Shown piece by piece: positions 28,401 through 37,463 of a stretch of DNA of 64,000 bases. This stretch comes from Tubiluchus corallicola (Eukaryota > Priapulida > Priapulimorpha > Priapulimorphida > Tubiluchidae), in contig JAQGDQ010000521.1 in assembly GCA_030141605.1 (NCBI GenBank), positions 27,870-91,869 on the forward strand, given 5' to 3'. Numbering within the stretch: the first letter of the stretch is position 1; each line of letters begins with the position of its first letter. The position numbers and the translations under genes were made by a program. The notes under the pieces were generated by a model that did no database searches, was not told the origin of the DNA, and saw nothing but the letters and a program-made list of their open reading frames with translations.

Positions 28401-31400
28401 CTGCCACCATCATGTCATCCATGGATAGTATCCGGACACCGCCTGGAAGGCTGTGATAAACTGAGGTTTTTACAACCTTGCCTTCCTGAATTTCATTCAC
28501 TGTGTCATATCTCGGCATCATCAAGTAGTCCGGTACATAATCTCTGCGTTCTGGATGTTCCGGATAAGTTTCTTCGTAAAGGACCATGCAATTTGTTATA
28601 CAAAAAATAGCTGCAAGAATAAAGCCACTTTTTCTTGACATTTTTTAAATTTCTGTGTGGCTTCGAAGTAGTCGTCTGGAGTCTATTTAGAATGTATTTT
28701 CCCAAGGTAAGATGGTTCAATGCCAAATTTCTTCAGCAATAGCCTGCAATTTATTTAAAAAAATTGTAAATAATTAACCAGTAAAATAGAATAGACAATG
28801 TACTTCGTGTACTATTTTTATATGTGTAAAATAGATTAACATCAATATGAGGAAAAAACATCTTGTTGCTTATGTGATAAGGACTCAGCACGATTAATAT
28901 AGAAGCGCATTGAATTAATTCATGAATTTGTGATACAGTTTTGTGTTTTTTAATCAAACAACTAACAAAACTTTTTTAATGTTGAAATTGATAATATCTT
29001 GCACACTAGCAACATTTTAAAGCTTTGGAAAAAATTGTAGTTTGATAGCAGTATTGCTAATTATGTCTGCTTTTACTAGTTTTAGTAGACATATTCAGCA
29101 CAATAGTACATGTATACAAAAAACTCACTTATATTAAAATCACTCACCTCTGCTTTTACCTTTCCAAATCATCACACCAGTTGCTTCACTGGCAGAACAC
29201 GATCTGTTGTCAACTAGCTGCCAGCTAAAGGTAATTGTTACACAAACATGGTATTGTTTAGGAAATTTCACTTTCAAGCACATAACTAGGCCAGTCTATT
29301 AAATTGTTTACTCAGCAGTTTCTATCTATTGGTAGTCAGCCACCAGGAAAATTACCCTTAGATGCTTGAAAATTTATTCCAGCATGCAACAAATTGAATT
29401 TTTGTTATTTGTTAAGTTTTTCTGTAGATTGTCCGCATGTGTAAAATTAAGTTAATTTTGGTATCCATGGTAACTTTGCTTAAAAAGGCTTAGTTGAAGT
29501 TATTCTTGTAAATTACTTTCTGTAACTAGCGCGTGGCATGACACTATCATTAATTTCTAACCTTATATATCAAGGTTAGATAATTAACTATTAATAATTT
29601 TTTATTTGTACATGTAAACTTATACTTGAACAATGTTTAATCTCAAAGCATTTTCACAAATTATAGTTATTACAAGAACAGATTCCATCTTGTGTTAACT
29701 AATTTTTAAGGATTTTTGTTGGATTTGAATCCGTCACCCCTGTCAGCAAGTGACACTTCTCTGTCCGCTGCGCCACTCAGACTCTGAGAATAGTGTCAGT
29801 TATTCTTGCCGCTGATCGTATTTAATGCTATTTTTATTTTATTTCAGTTTTTTATGTCGACAGAGGAACTAACTTTGAGAAGAGGAAGCTCCTGGCTAAT
29901 ATGTTACTACCTGGGCCTCCTGAAGATAGCAAGTGAGTCGTGTCTCTTAATTCATAATTTCTTAATTTAATTAATGAATTAATGTTTTTGCTTTCCAAGA
30001 AAAATTACAGTCAATGTACTGCAGAAAAATTTCTACCTTAGTTATTATTAACCTTTTGATAGCCAGGCAAGCACTCATGTAAATTATAAGTGAACCCTTA
30101 GTAATGTTAATTGTTGTCACTAATTAAGAGGATCTCGTTTAGTTCGTATCCTTAGTTACATTAATGGCCCTGTATTTTCATTTGTTGGAAAGTGTTATCG
30201 CTAAAATCGGTAAATTTGCCAAACACTGGCATTTCGATACTGAATTACGTAATAGTAGGTAGTTACTGTTTTTGTTTTTTTTTGGTGTTGTATGGTATTT
30301 TTAAGGACATTTATTTTTTATTTGAGATTCTCGGCTTTATTTGGGTGTTTTCAGCCAACTTCGATAAACTACATGACAGAACATTAGAGAAATATGTGAT
30401 TGTCGTAAGTCATGCGCTAAAAGTGCTCATGACTCCTCTAAAGTAATAGAATGATATTTTTGTTACTATTTGTGAGGGAAACTATTATGCATTTTTGCAA
30501 ATGATCTTAGCATCGTTTTTCAAAAGCTCTAGCTATGACTATTGGATTGTGAAACGTTGATGGCGAAAACGCTGATGACACATTAAAGGCAGGAATTATC
30601 GGTGCTGAAAAATTATTTCTGTACATAATAGCTGACTAGTTAAGCATTATGATCCACAAAAGTTAAGCAAGACTGAGCTTGGTCAATAAATGAATGGGTA
30701 ACTGCTGGACGCTGTACTAGTCGTGGACAGTTTCATTTATCATATTGATTCGGCTATTCTGGTTATTTCTCTAACTGAATATATATATATAACTGTTGTT
30801 AAGACACCTCTGCTATTTCAGAGTCCCACGTTAGGGGATTAGCCTTTATAATAAGCCAGATTCCAGTCTTGCTACAAACATCCAGATTAAGCATTCTCTG
30901 CTTTTATTCCTGGATCCTGCTTTGCAGTGTTTCAAGCAGTATAAAATATAGATCATTCCGTAGCGTAAGGTGTCTCAAGTGAACGTAAATTACATGTGAG
31001 CTATAAATGTACCTGCAGGACAGTTACAATTTAATAAGAAATGATAGTAGTTATTCTAGTTTTTCTAGTTATTTTATCAGATTTAGATTCATATTTTATA
31101 TTTTGTCTTCAGGTTAACTTTTAGCATTGTTAGCGAACCTCCAGATGATAATCATAGTGCTGACTGTGAAGATATTGGCTACGCCAGCATAGATGTCCGT
31201 CAGGTAAAATGACTCACTTTGCATCAACCATGTTTGTTTTATTCTGAGAGTGTAATGCATGCATTTATTCTTCTGCTACCGACTCAATGGAAATTGTGGC
31301 AAATCTAAAACTGCGGACTTCTTATTTACACACTATTGTAGTATGACATAACCCATAATGACCCCAATTTAATAATTTCGAATTAAGTGCTCAGAAATAT

Positions 31401-34400
31401 TATATTAATTTAACAATAATTTTGTTTAATAATTTCGGTAAGCTAACGAAGCTTGATAGTGGTCATACAGGTGAAATGATATACTTTTGAATTGTTATTA
31501 TGTGGTCATTGAAGTTACTTTTTTTTATTTTTACATTACCCAGATTATTGTTTTATAAACTGAGATCACAGACTCGCTTGTTCCTTATATCCATTTTCAT
31601 TTTGTTTCATGAAATGGTCTCCTAACTACTAGACCAAAATTTTTGGCAAAAGTTACGATAGCTTAAAATCTAACACACTGTGAACTATTATACAAGTATA
31701 TATTTTTGTTGTATGTCTAATTTCAAGAGACTAATGGTTACTTCATTGTTCGTTTCTTGTGCATTCAGATGCTGCAAAGAAATTCAGATTTCATTGACAA
31801 AGACATATCAAGTAAGAAATAACTTTATCTTATGTTCACTTATTTGCATTTTGTATATTTCTGCCATCGAAGGTTTAATTTATACATGTATCATATTTGC
31901 GAAATGTAGAGAAGAAATAGATGCGTTCTTTATTATTGTACATCAAAGAATTGATATTTAACTTTATTTAATGTGTAAGTTTAGCAGGTCTCTCCCTAAT
32001 AGGTACAGTAAGTCCTCGCTTGTTGACTCCTATGCGTTCCAGCAAAATGCATCGCTAAGTGAAACGTCTCTAAACGAAGCAATGCTTCCATAAGAAATAA
32101 CGTGAAAGCATTCAGTTGTGTTACACGAGTAAAAATCAATAGTGCTTGGCTATGTAGGCACGAGAAATCATTAATGGTTGGCTCATAAATTAAACACTTT
32201 TTAGCATTTACTGCTTACAGCTTATACATTACATATGTGGAAGGAGTTTACAATTCCGCCCACACAATTTAAATACCCTAATCTGCTTCACAGTCTAATT
32301 GCTTGTGAGTTAGGAATTGTAAACTTTAACCACATATTTGTTTAATTAAAAGCTAATGAGTATGAAAACTAAAATTAAATTTGAAACATAGGTCCTTCCT
32401 CCTCTCGTTGCTCTCCTTCAACCATTTTTCTTCTTTTCTTTCTCCTTTTGTTTCGTAATAAACTTAGGATTGGTTACTTAGCTAGTTCTTTAACTACTAA
32501 ACCACTAACATGATTGGGGCTTTTAGCCTGTCTGTTTGCTATGTCAAAAAAAATTATTATATCGTTTGATCATTTTTGCTATTGTACTTCTTAGTAGTAG
32601 GCTTTTAAATCAACATTATTTATTATATACATAATAAATATTATACTATTTGAAGTTATCTAAACACTGAGACTAATAACAAAGGAAAGAAAGTGAGGTT
32701 GAATGTAGTTTCATTTTCATTCTTATTTGTTTCACCTATTTACTGCACATATCTGGCACATGCTTTTTGGTACTTGTGCACTTAAAAAGAATTTTGTTAA
32801 CTCTGGTTTTTGGTTAATTTGTATCAAACCTCTTTAAGAACGGACTTCTGTGCATATTTAAACAACAATCGTGTCTTGTAGCAGTTTGACAGTCTTAAAA
32901 TACTGACTTGAACAATGTTGACTGTGATTTTCTACTTAACTCTCTGAACAAGGTATTCCAGTACCACACTTTCAGAAACTGTAATAACTTAATAACTTAA
33001 TATCATTGATGAAAACCAAAAAAAACAAACAGATAAGTTCTAGGTTATGGAGTGCAGCATAGGTAACATTTTATTTCAGCCATTTTATCCATAGTGTGTA
33101 AATAGACTATATATTAGCAGTCTAATAAGAGAATTAGCAACTTCATATTGACTCCACTACTGAGCCAATTTATATGCAAAGTTAAGTAGTCAATGTGTAA
33201 ATGTTTGTGGTATTTCAATGAATTTAATTATCTTTGTGCCTGTGGTTGTGTGATAATGCATGTTTGCTCCACTAGAGCCTTAAATTGTGCAGCAGTGTCT
33301 GATTTTACTATATCATTCTATGCGGAGAATTTCAGGATTGAAATTTAGAATGAATTTAGAATCATTAAGGCTTGGCCTTACATTTGCACTATACAAGTTA
33401 GTCTGAACAGCTTTGAAAGTTTTTTTAGAACATTTCTGAGAAAAGTATTTCACCAAGTAGTCGTGCTGCAATACAAAAATGTCAAACTACAACCATAATT
33501 ACTTTAAAACTAGGAATGATAAATATGATCGAAAAAGTGACAATGTCTGCTTTGATGGCAATCGTATAGCTCTCTGAGAGATTAAAAACTTAGCATCTGC
33601 ATTTGATTTCAGTCAAGACATGGTTGAGTAGGCTGAAAAAAACAATAATGAAAACTGTTCTCGGTAAATATCCCTCTGAAAGGGTTAAGCACAAAATAAC
33701 TTTTGTATCTGTATGTATACGTATGACCATGTGTTCACATAATTGGCTACTGTTGTTAGTCAGGCATGTGATACTAGCAGCTGTAGTAGTAAGAAGTTCA
33801 TACTAAGCCTTATTCTTTCAAGGAATGGCTTTCTCGGTATTACCACAAGCTTGGTCTTCATTCTGTTATTCAAATCTTCAAGACTTATTTATTTATTTGG
33901 TGTCCTTGGTTAAAGGTGTGTTTATTTCTTCTAGTTGTGGTCATGAATGAATTTTAGCCTCAGCCTTGTACTTGATAATAAGCAAAAGACAAGCAAAGGA
34001 TATGTATCAGTTGCAGAGTTTGTGATTTATGTGAAATTCCGTACAGAGTTATTGTAAAAATACAACTATGTGAAATTTATAAAGTTTTGGCTAACAGTTT
34101 TTTTCTGTTCCATGACTTATGCAATATGATTGCACCAAACCTAACTGTGTGAAATTTTTGAAAGAGATAATCTCATTTTGGAAACTGAACCATCGCGGCA
34201 TTGATGATGGTCTTGAAAGTAGTGTTGGAATGATGTTATCTCTGAAGAGCTCTAAAACATCAGAGGCTCAACAAATTATTTTCTAGGCTAATAATGAATG
34301 TACAAAGGCTACTAATTCTAGTACCATGAGGAAATATGACAAGACAATACTGTTAATACACATTACGCTAAGAAATTAACAACTCCTAACAGCACGGATG

Positions 34401-36269
34401 TTGCAAATTGTAATAAAGAAACGAGAAAGCTTGACAATGTAATAGCTGTGGATTATGGCAGAGAATTAACTACTCTTGACCTCGGTGATGAAGATCTTCA
34501 TAAATAGTACCTCAAAACTGACGGAAATATTGTTTATTGTGAGAACTTACAAAGTTGTTCGAATTAGTACAAGTACTGTTGAGCCAGTAATATTGTTTGT
34601 AAGAATTGTGTAAAAAAATTTCTTTACAGCTGTCAGTATGTAAAACTGAAAACTTTGCAGTACAGATGTGTGTTTTTTTCGTAACAATGTGATGTTTTTT
34701 CATGTCTGATGTTGTTTGGCATTTCATTAGCATTCATTTATACTGAATGAAGCTGAATCTCATTACCTATAATTATGTAGTCAAGTCATTCAGTTGTAAT
34801 AATAATGAGAATTAATATTGCAAGTTAGCTGAACAGCAGTAATAATAGAAAAGCAATCAATGTTAATTATGAAAATAAAATATACCTTTTTCCTTTTATT
34901 TTTTTTATTTTTTCTTTTGCCAATTACATCATTTTGCCATTTAGTGTTTTTTATGCTTATTTTCTTTTAAATAAACCGTAGATTTTTTTGGTACTGACTA
35001 CAGAATTAGTTTTTAAGTTCCACGGTGAAACCAAGGCATCACCGAATTCCTTTCTAGAGTTTTAAGTTTTCTTAAATTTTAAGATACTTCCAGAAAATCA
35101 GGGAATGTAGCTGGAGCACCTCTGCTGGTTTAGCTCTCATTTTAGGGGAATATCCTTATTATGAGCCGGGCCACAAACACCTTGCTAACAAGCTGTTGGC
35201 CAGCCATTGAGTTGTAGATTCAGGCTTGGGGAAGGGATATAAAAATATGATATTTTGATGAAAACGTCTTGAGTGTCAACTATCGACTGCGTGACCACAC
35301 ATGGTAAAAATGGCACAAATGTTGATGTTATTTATCGCTGCTGCAGAATAACCAAAGTTGTCTTTTATTGACAATGCAGATAATTATAAAGTCACAATAG
35401 TATAAAATTGATTCAGCAATAGAGTAGTGAGTTGCAGCATTAGGTATAGTGATTAATAGATTCTTTACTGAACCTTATGTGTTTCACATATCATTCTGGA
35501 ATTTAAGAATATATGGTGAATGTAATACCTATAAGCTATATTTTCTAATTGAAATACTAAAAAATTTGGTTTAATGTCATACTAACAAACTAAAACATAC
35601 CTATAGTAAGGAACTGAGTTAAAACTTATGATTTATGTGGACGCATATTAACTGTTGTATATTAAAAAATAGACAGTTAATTAAGTTGTTGAACGTTAAT
35701 CGAAATTACTTGAGCAAGCTCATTGAAATTGGGAATAGGCAGTGGATAAATTTTCGAGGCAAGCAGAATGAAATGTTCTTTTTTATATTTACTTCGCAAA
35801 TCTGCAAGGCAGAAGCCAGCCTTCAATGCAAGGCCTACTGAATGCTGTGTTTGTCATATATGAGGAGCCACTGAGCCAGTAGAGGTGTCTGAACCACATT
35901 CGGATGTACGTTTGCTGTCCTTCTCCAAGGTAAACGGCCAGCTTCAGTAAGGCGACTGAAAGCGATATCGAATGCAGGTGTCAGAAGCCATTCACACGAA
36001 ACTGAAAGCGTAGTAACTTGGCTATGAACCCAGCCTGAACCATGTACTTCAAAAATTAGTGCATTTCATTTTCAAGAAGAAAATGATGCAAGAAATTTTT
36101 CCCCATTCTGCTATTGGACTAAAATCATGCTAATTTAAAACATTATTTTCTACTTCTAGTTGCTGATGCAGAGAATGAATCTACACATATCGGCACACTG
36201 ACTGTTTCTGTCGAAGGAATTGCCGTCCTTCGCGCAGTCAACTCGGAATTCACAGAACCTTTACGCTGA
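1496..36269 (+). CDS. RPGRIP1L: RPGRIP1L/RPGRIP1-type ciliary transition-zone protein (5' incomplete)
   Basis: Exons: 1496-1640, 2391-2553, 3838-3918, 4307-4452, 4673-4745, 5262-5332, 5608-5713, 6083-6229, 7044-7257, 7640-7746, 8088-8205, 9114-9232, 9839-9940, 10253-10321, 10637-10714, 10812-10927, 12438-12507, 13878-14007, 14106-14200, 14703-14862, 15287-15441, 16690-16815, 17390-17482, 18823-19353, 19871-19999, 20892-20979, 21593-21687, 23059-23251, 29848-29932, 31113-31203, 31769-31811, 36160-36269. All are GT-AG, all phases join, and they give 1,349 visible residues ending in TGA at 36267. Family signatures run from first to last exon: LEDRFL then [10 protein letters not shown] near the N-terminus, LEKTRNML in the coiled coil, [10 protein letters not shown] at the first C2, FYDFADHD at the second, and a C-terminal RPGR-interacting-type domain. 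Known family members scaffold the ciliary transition zone with NPHP4, and vertebrates have two paralogues. This could be the ancestor of both, but length and order fit RPGRIP1L best. The N-terminal exon is missing. Confidence 0.93.
3080..3545 (+). repeat. Dispersed repeat X, copy 1
   Basis: Shares, in the same order, blocks with 54825-55150: TTCGCTGTTGCATGTATTT, AATTAGATGGGCACTAGC, GTGCAACAC, GTTTGTGCTG, AATTATCA, GGCATTATTGTAG-like, TTTTTACCATACTTCA and GTAGGAT-ATCAT-CTTTCCTTTA. RPGRIP1L intron 2. No ORF, ends unclear, class unknown. Confidence 0.6.
6838..6966. other. GC/CpG-rich island in an AT-rich intron
   Basis: About 130 bases with many CpG sites (GAGGCTGCAGCCCGGACGAG, then TCTCGATCTAGTGTCGTCTC and GGGCCCACCGGG) in otherwise AT-rich RPGRIP1L intron 8. 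No stop in one plus-strand frame over most of it, but no splice-bounded exon fits. Possibly the end of a GC-richer mobile element. Confidence 0.5.
8225..8855. mobile_element. TIR element of the CAGTAAGTCC family, copy 1
   Basis: In RPGRIP1L intron 11. The right end, inverted, reads CAGAGTAAGTTCTGGCTTAA. The left part shares GCTAAACGAAGCCATCGCTT then TCATAAG with the copy at 32006. The family signature is an end with CAGTAAGTCCTCGCTTAACG-like sequence followed by a TAAACGAAG-CCATAAG block. No ORF. Confidence 0.45.
10637..14200 (+). other. RPGRIP1L: RPGRIP1L first C2 domain (exons 15-19)
   Basis: Exons 15-19 encode roughly residues 555-717. They begin with an acidic lead and the strand motif [10 protein letters not shown], followed by a [15 protein letters not shown] segment, a [10 protein letters not shown] helix and a [18 protein letters not shown] end segment. 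These match the order of the N-terminal C2 domain of RPGRIP1L. The Asp cluster of a classical Ca2+-binding C2 is not evident, as in the known family members, so a calcium-independent protein-interaction C2 is the likely reading. Confidence 0.8.
14703..17482 (+). other. RPGRIP1L: RPGRIP1L second C2 domain (exons 20-23)
   Basis: This is the best conserved part of the protein. It has [14 protein letters not shown] (strand 1), [44 protein letters not shown] and [14 protein letters not shown], then [10 protein letters not shown]. The order and spacing follow the C2-C domain of RPGRIP1L, the region that contacts NPHP4 in vertebrates. Intron 22 is the only short gap with no repeat content. Confidence 0.88.
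17773..18299 (-). mobile_element. Pogo/Tigger-like non-autonomous element
   Basis: Perfect 23-base or longer inverted ends beginning CCGTATATACTCGCATATAA, flanked by TA on both sides (17771-17772, 18300-18301), as expected for pogo/Tc1-mariner insertion. Inside, the minus strand encodes [20 protein letters not shown] followed by SNLEAARKL. This is the start of the CENP-B/pipsqueak-type helix-turn-helix of pogo transposases and it breaks off at once. The 527-bp element sits in RPGRIP1L intron 23. The near-perfect ends suggest a young copy. Confidence 0.85.
18525..18590 (+). mobile_element. Degenerate tRNA-like segment
   Basis: A-box-like TAGTCTAACGG at 18532 and B-box-like GGTTTGATATTC at 18571, with spacing close to that of a tRNA gene. 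No acceptor-stem pairing. Probably an old SINE. Confidence 0.3.
18823..21687 (+). other. RPGRIP1L: RPGRIP1L low-complexity linker (exons 24-27)
   Basis: Exon 24 (531 nt, by far the largest) encodes an Ala/Thr/Pro/Ser-rich, probably disordered stretch with an early MPAMPAS repeat, SP motifs and a [13 protein letters not shown] segment near its end that resembles an SH3-type ligand. Exons 25-27 add an acidic, Ser-rich stretch ([20 protein letters not shown]). The linker between the C2 pair and the C-terminal domain is acidic and variable in known family members too, so composition rather than sequence is conserved. Confidence 0.75.
20188..20245 (+). mobile_element. Degenerate tRNA-like segment lacking the anticodon arm
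   Basis: GGGCGTTAGCTCAGTAAG (A box) is followed only 13 bases later by GCTCAAATCC (B box), too close for a whole tRNA. Likely a SINE remnant in RPGRIP1L intron 25. Confidence 0.35.
23790..24110 (+). mobile_element. 5S-rRNA-headed SINE, copy A
   Basis: The segment at 23815-23870 (AAATTAAGCAACACTTGGCT, then GTCAGTGAAGGATGTGTGAC and TGTCTGG) follows the 3' half of 5S rRNA, including the region of box A and box C. A body with TTCATATTGATTCAGGCTGT and TTACCTTCGAGAGAGG is shared with the other copies. Located in RPGRIP1L intron 28. Confidence 0.55.
25477..25482 (-). terminator. Poly(A) signal of the nested gene
   Basis: AATAAA on the minus strand, about 25 bases past the TAA of the 25507-25603 exon. 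A second AATAAA at 27718-27723 would serve only if exon 1 were retained through to the intronic TGA. Confidence 0.5.
25507..28641 (-). CDS. Nested gene: secreted Pro/Gln-rich protein of unknown family
   Basis: Coding exons 28641-27755 and 25603-25507, 327 residues in total. The first exon starts [20 protein letters not shown], a good signal peptide. A Tyr/Pro/Met-rich segment follows ([11 protein letters not shown]), then at about residues 150-215 degenerate repeats of a Pro-Gln-Pro-x-x-x-x-Pro-Val-His/Tyr type, then a Ser/Glu-rich region. Read through, exon 1 would stop at a TGA one codon later, but that TGA lies inside a strong donor (AA|GTGAGTC). Splicing to TTACAG|G at 25603 keeps phase and gives a basic, Tyr-rich tail ([19 protein letters not shown]) and TAA. 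The gene lies wholly inside RPGRIP1L intron 28 on the opposite strand. I do not recognise the family. An extracellular or matrix-type protein is inferred from the signal peptide and composition only. Confidence 0.75.
26230..26460. repeat. Degenerate CAACCAACTA-type low-complexity stretch
   Basis: Repeated ACCAGTCAGCCAACTA, CCAATCAACCAACTA and GCTAACCAGTAA phrases without a fixed period, in the intron of the nested gene. Looks like an old simple repeat. Confidence 0.4.
29148..29225 (-). other. Probable 5' UTR exon of the nested gene
   Basis: On the minus strand a strong donor AGCAGAG|GTGAGTG ends an exon at 29148, and an acceptor AAATTGCAG|GCT at 28744 opens the exon that carries the nested start codon at 28641. 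The 5' limit near 29225 is arbitrary. It would hold a short upstream ORF that stops just after the splice junction. Inferred from splice signals only. Confidence 0.4.
29717..29788 (-). mobile_element. tRNA-like SINE head
   Basis: Minus strand: A-box-like TGGCGCAGCGG and B-box-like GGATTCAAATCC, separated as in a tRNA gene. The acceptor ends do not pair (GAGTCTG against CCAACAA), so it is a tRNA-derived SINE or a tRNA pseudogene rather than a working tRNA gene. It ends 59 bases before RPGRIP1L exon 29. Confidence 0.55.
30645..30960 (+). mobile_element. 5S-rRNA-headed SINE, copy B
   Basis: AAAGTTAAGCAAGACTGAGC then TTGGTCA and ATGAATGGGTAACTGCTGG at 30657-30710 is the clearest 5S-like head in the window. 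It is followed by CATATTGATTCGGC and a GACACCTCTGCT...AGGGGATTAGCCTTTATAAT body. In RPGRIP1L intron 29. Confidence 0.6.
32006..32170. mobile_element. TIR element of the CAGTAAGTCC family, copy 2 (one end)
   Basis: Begins TA|CAGTAAGTCCTCGCTTGT at 32004, then CTATGCGTTCCAGCAAAATG and CTAAACGAAGCAATGCTTCC. The opposite end could not be located. Lies in RPGRIP1L intron 31. Confidence 0.45.
35110..35250 (+). mobile_element. SINE body fragment, copy C
   Basis: CACCTCTGCTGGTTTAGCTC then AGGGGAATATCCTTATTATG and AGCCGGG match the body of copy B. The 5S-like head is absent. In RPGRIP1L intron 31. Confidence 0.45.
35840..36050 (-). mobile_element. SINE body fragment, copy D (inverted)
   Basis: On the minus strand it carries CCTTACTGAAGCTGGCCGTT then TACCTTGGAGAAGG and GACACCTCTACTGGCTCAG, matching the bodies of copies A and B in the same order. 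It lies about 110 bases before the last RPGRIP1L exon. Confidence 0.4.
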
Positions 36270-37463
36270 CATCATCAGTAGTTGCTCAATGCACACCTGT
36301 CTTTGTTAATTAGCTTCACACTTTAAGTAATTGACTGTAGTGACAGCTCATACAGAATGCCGAATTTTTTTAACTATTGAGGTTTTTAGACTTGCTGTGA
36401 TGCTCAATTTTGTTCAGCAATCAACTCTGGCAGTCAACTAAAAGTGACACAGGGGAAGGATTGTACTCATAATGTGGCATAAACTCATGTCACATACATT
36501 TTGATTGATCTCTTATTGTAACAACTATGTAAATGGTTTGTTGATAAATATTTGAATATGTTGTGCTATTGTTTATGTTACAGCTAGATGTGTTAGTGCA
36601 TACAATGCTACTATTTTTACATCATATTTGTCCCAAGGTCGTAAATGTCCTATGCTTTTTGATACTTCTGAAAGCTTATTTTGCATCGTAATAATCCGTC
36701 CGATGAGAGTGCACGTGTGATTTTTGTTTGTTGTTATTCAATGTTAACTTAATTAATGTGTTACTGTAAGATCTGTTGTTTGAAGTGACAATAAGATTTA
36801 ATACTTTTCTTCGTTTTGCAATCCTGATATGCATTTGATAAATTAGAGGTGCCAATGAGAACCATTTTTATGATTTCTGAAGATTATAGACTTTTGTACT
36901 GTACCATTTCTTTCGAAATGGTAAAAAAGTAATATCAGACTTTCAAAGAAATGATGATTCCTCTATGCATTTGTGACTGGGTCGATCTTGTCATCTGCAA
37001 GTAAATTTTTCCTCAGTTATCGAGTAAAAAAATTTAGGGTCTTTTTTTATTCTGCACATACACTGCATTTTGTGAAGATATGTAATATACATTTAATTAT
37101 ATAATTACAAGCCGTGTTATTTCATAGTTTTTTCTCTTTTAGCAAAAAATAATACCTGTTACAAAAATACAAAAAATAGTGATATTAAATCAGCAGCTGC
37201 AACCTTGACATTTTTACAATTTCCAAAGTTGTAGAACATCTATTAAATTTTGCAAATCATAACACATTAATGCAGAATATCCTATACGTATATAGTTTTT
37301 AGTCAAATGAATAGTATCTTAAATGTTTAAAATAATGTCAAATCCAGTAATATCTGTGGTAAAAGTGTCATGTTTTTTTTATTCAACTGTGCTGTATTAC
37401 AAATTGATTTGCGTATAGGTTTTATGAATGTTCAACATTATGCTTGAGTAAAATTGAACTTCT
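36270..37463. other. Convergent 3' region between RPGRIP1L and coactosin
   Basis: AT-rich, no coding signal. There is no canonical AATAAA on the plus strand here, only ATTAAA-type variants near 37184 and 37233. The nearest plus-strand cluster of AATAAA (38185-38206, three overlapping copies) lies inside the first coactosin intron crossed from this side. RPGRIP1L transcripts may therefore either use a variant signal or overlap the coactosin 3' exon antisense. Confidence 0.4.
37378..37383 (-). terminator. COTL1: Poly(A) signal of the coactosin-like gene
   Basis: AATAAA on the minus strand about 80 bases past the coactosin stop codon, a typical distance. Confidence 0.5.

Larger units (their letters stand above)
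23059..36269 (+). other. RPGRIP1L: RPGRIP1L C-terminal RPGR-interacting-type domain (exons 28-32)
   Basis: Exon 28 encodes [12 protein letters not shown], then a [20 protein letters not shown] segment and a PKP core. Exons 29-30 supply [15 protein letters not shown] and [13 protein letters not shown] with [11 protein letters not shown]. Exons 31-32 supply the closing ISIADAENES and [11 protein letters not shown] strands. This is the C2-like RID at the end of RPGRIP1 proteins. Introns 28 (6.6 kb) and 31 (4.3 kb) are the largest in the gene. The first houses a nested gene and both hold SINE copies. Confidence 0.85.

Noticed and set aside
28233-28610. 125-codon plus-strand ORF
   Set aside because: Antisense shadow of the nested gene's first exon, without splice context in RPGRIP1L.
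29717-29788. Functional tRNA gene
   Set aside because: A and B boxes are present but the acceptor stem does not pair and the arms do not fold properly. SINE head is the better reading.
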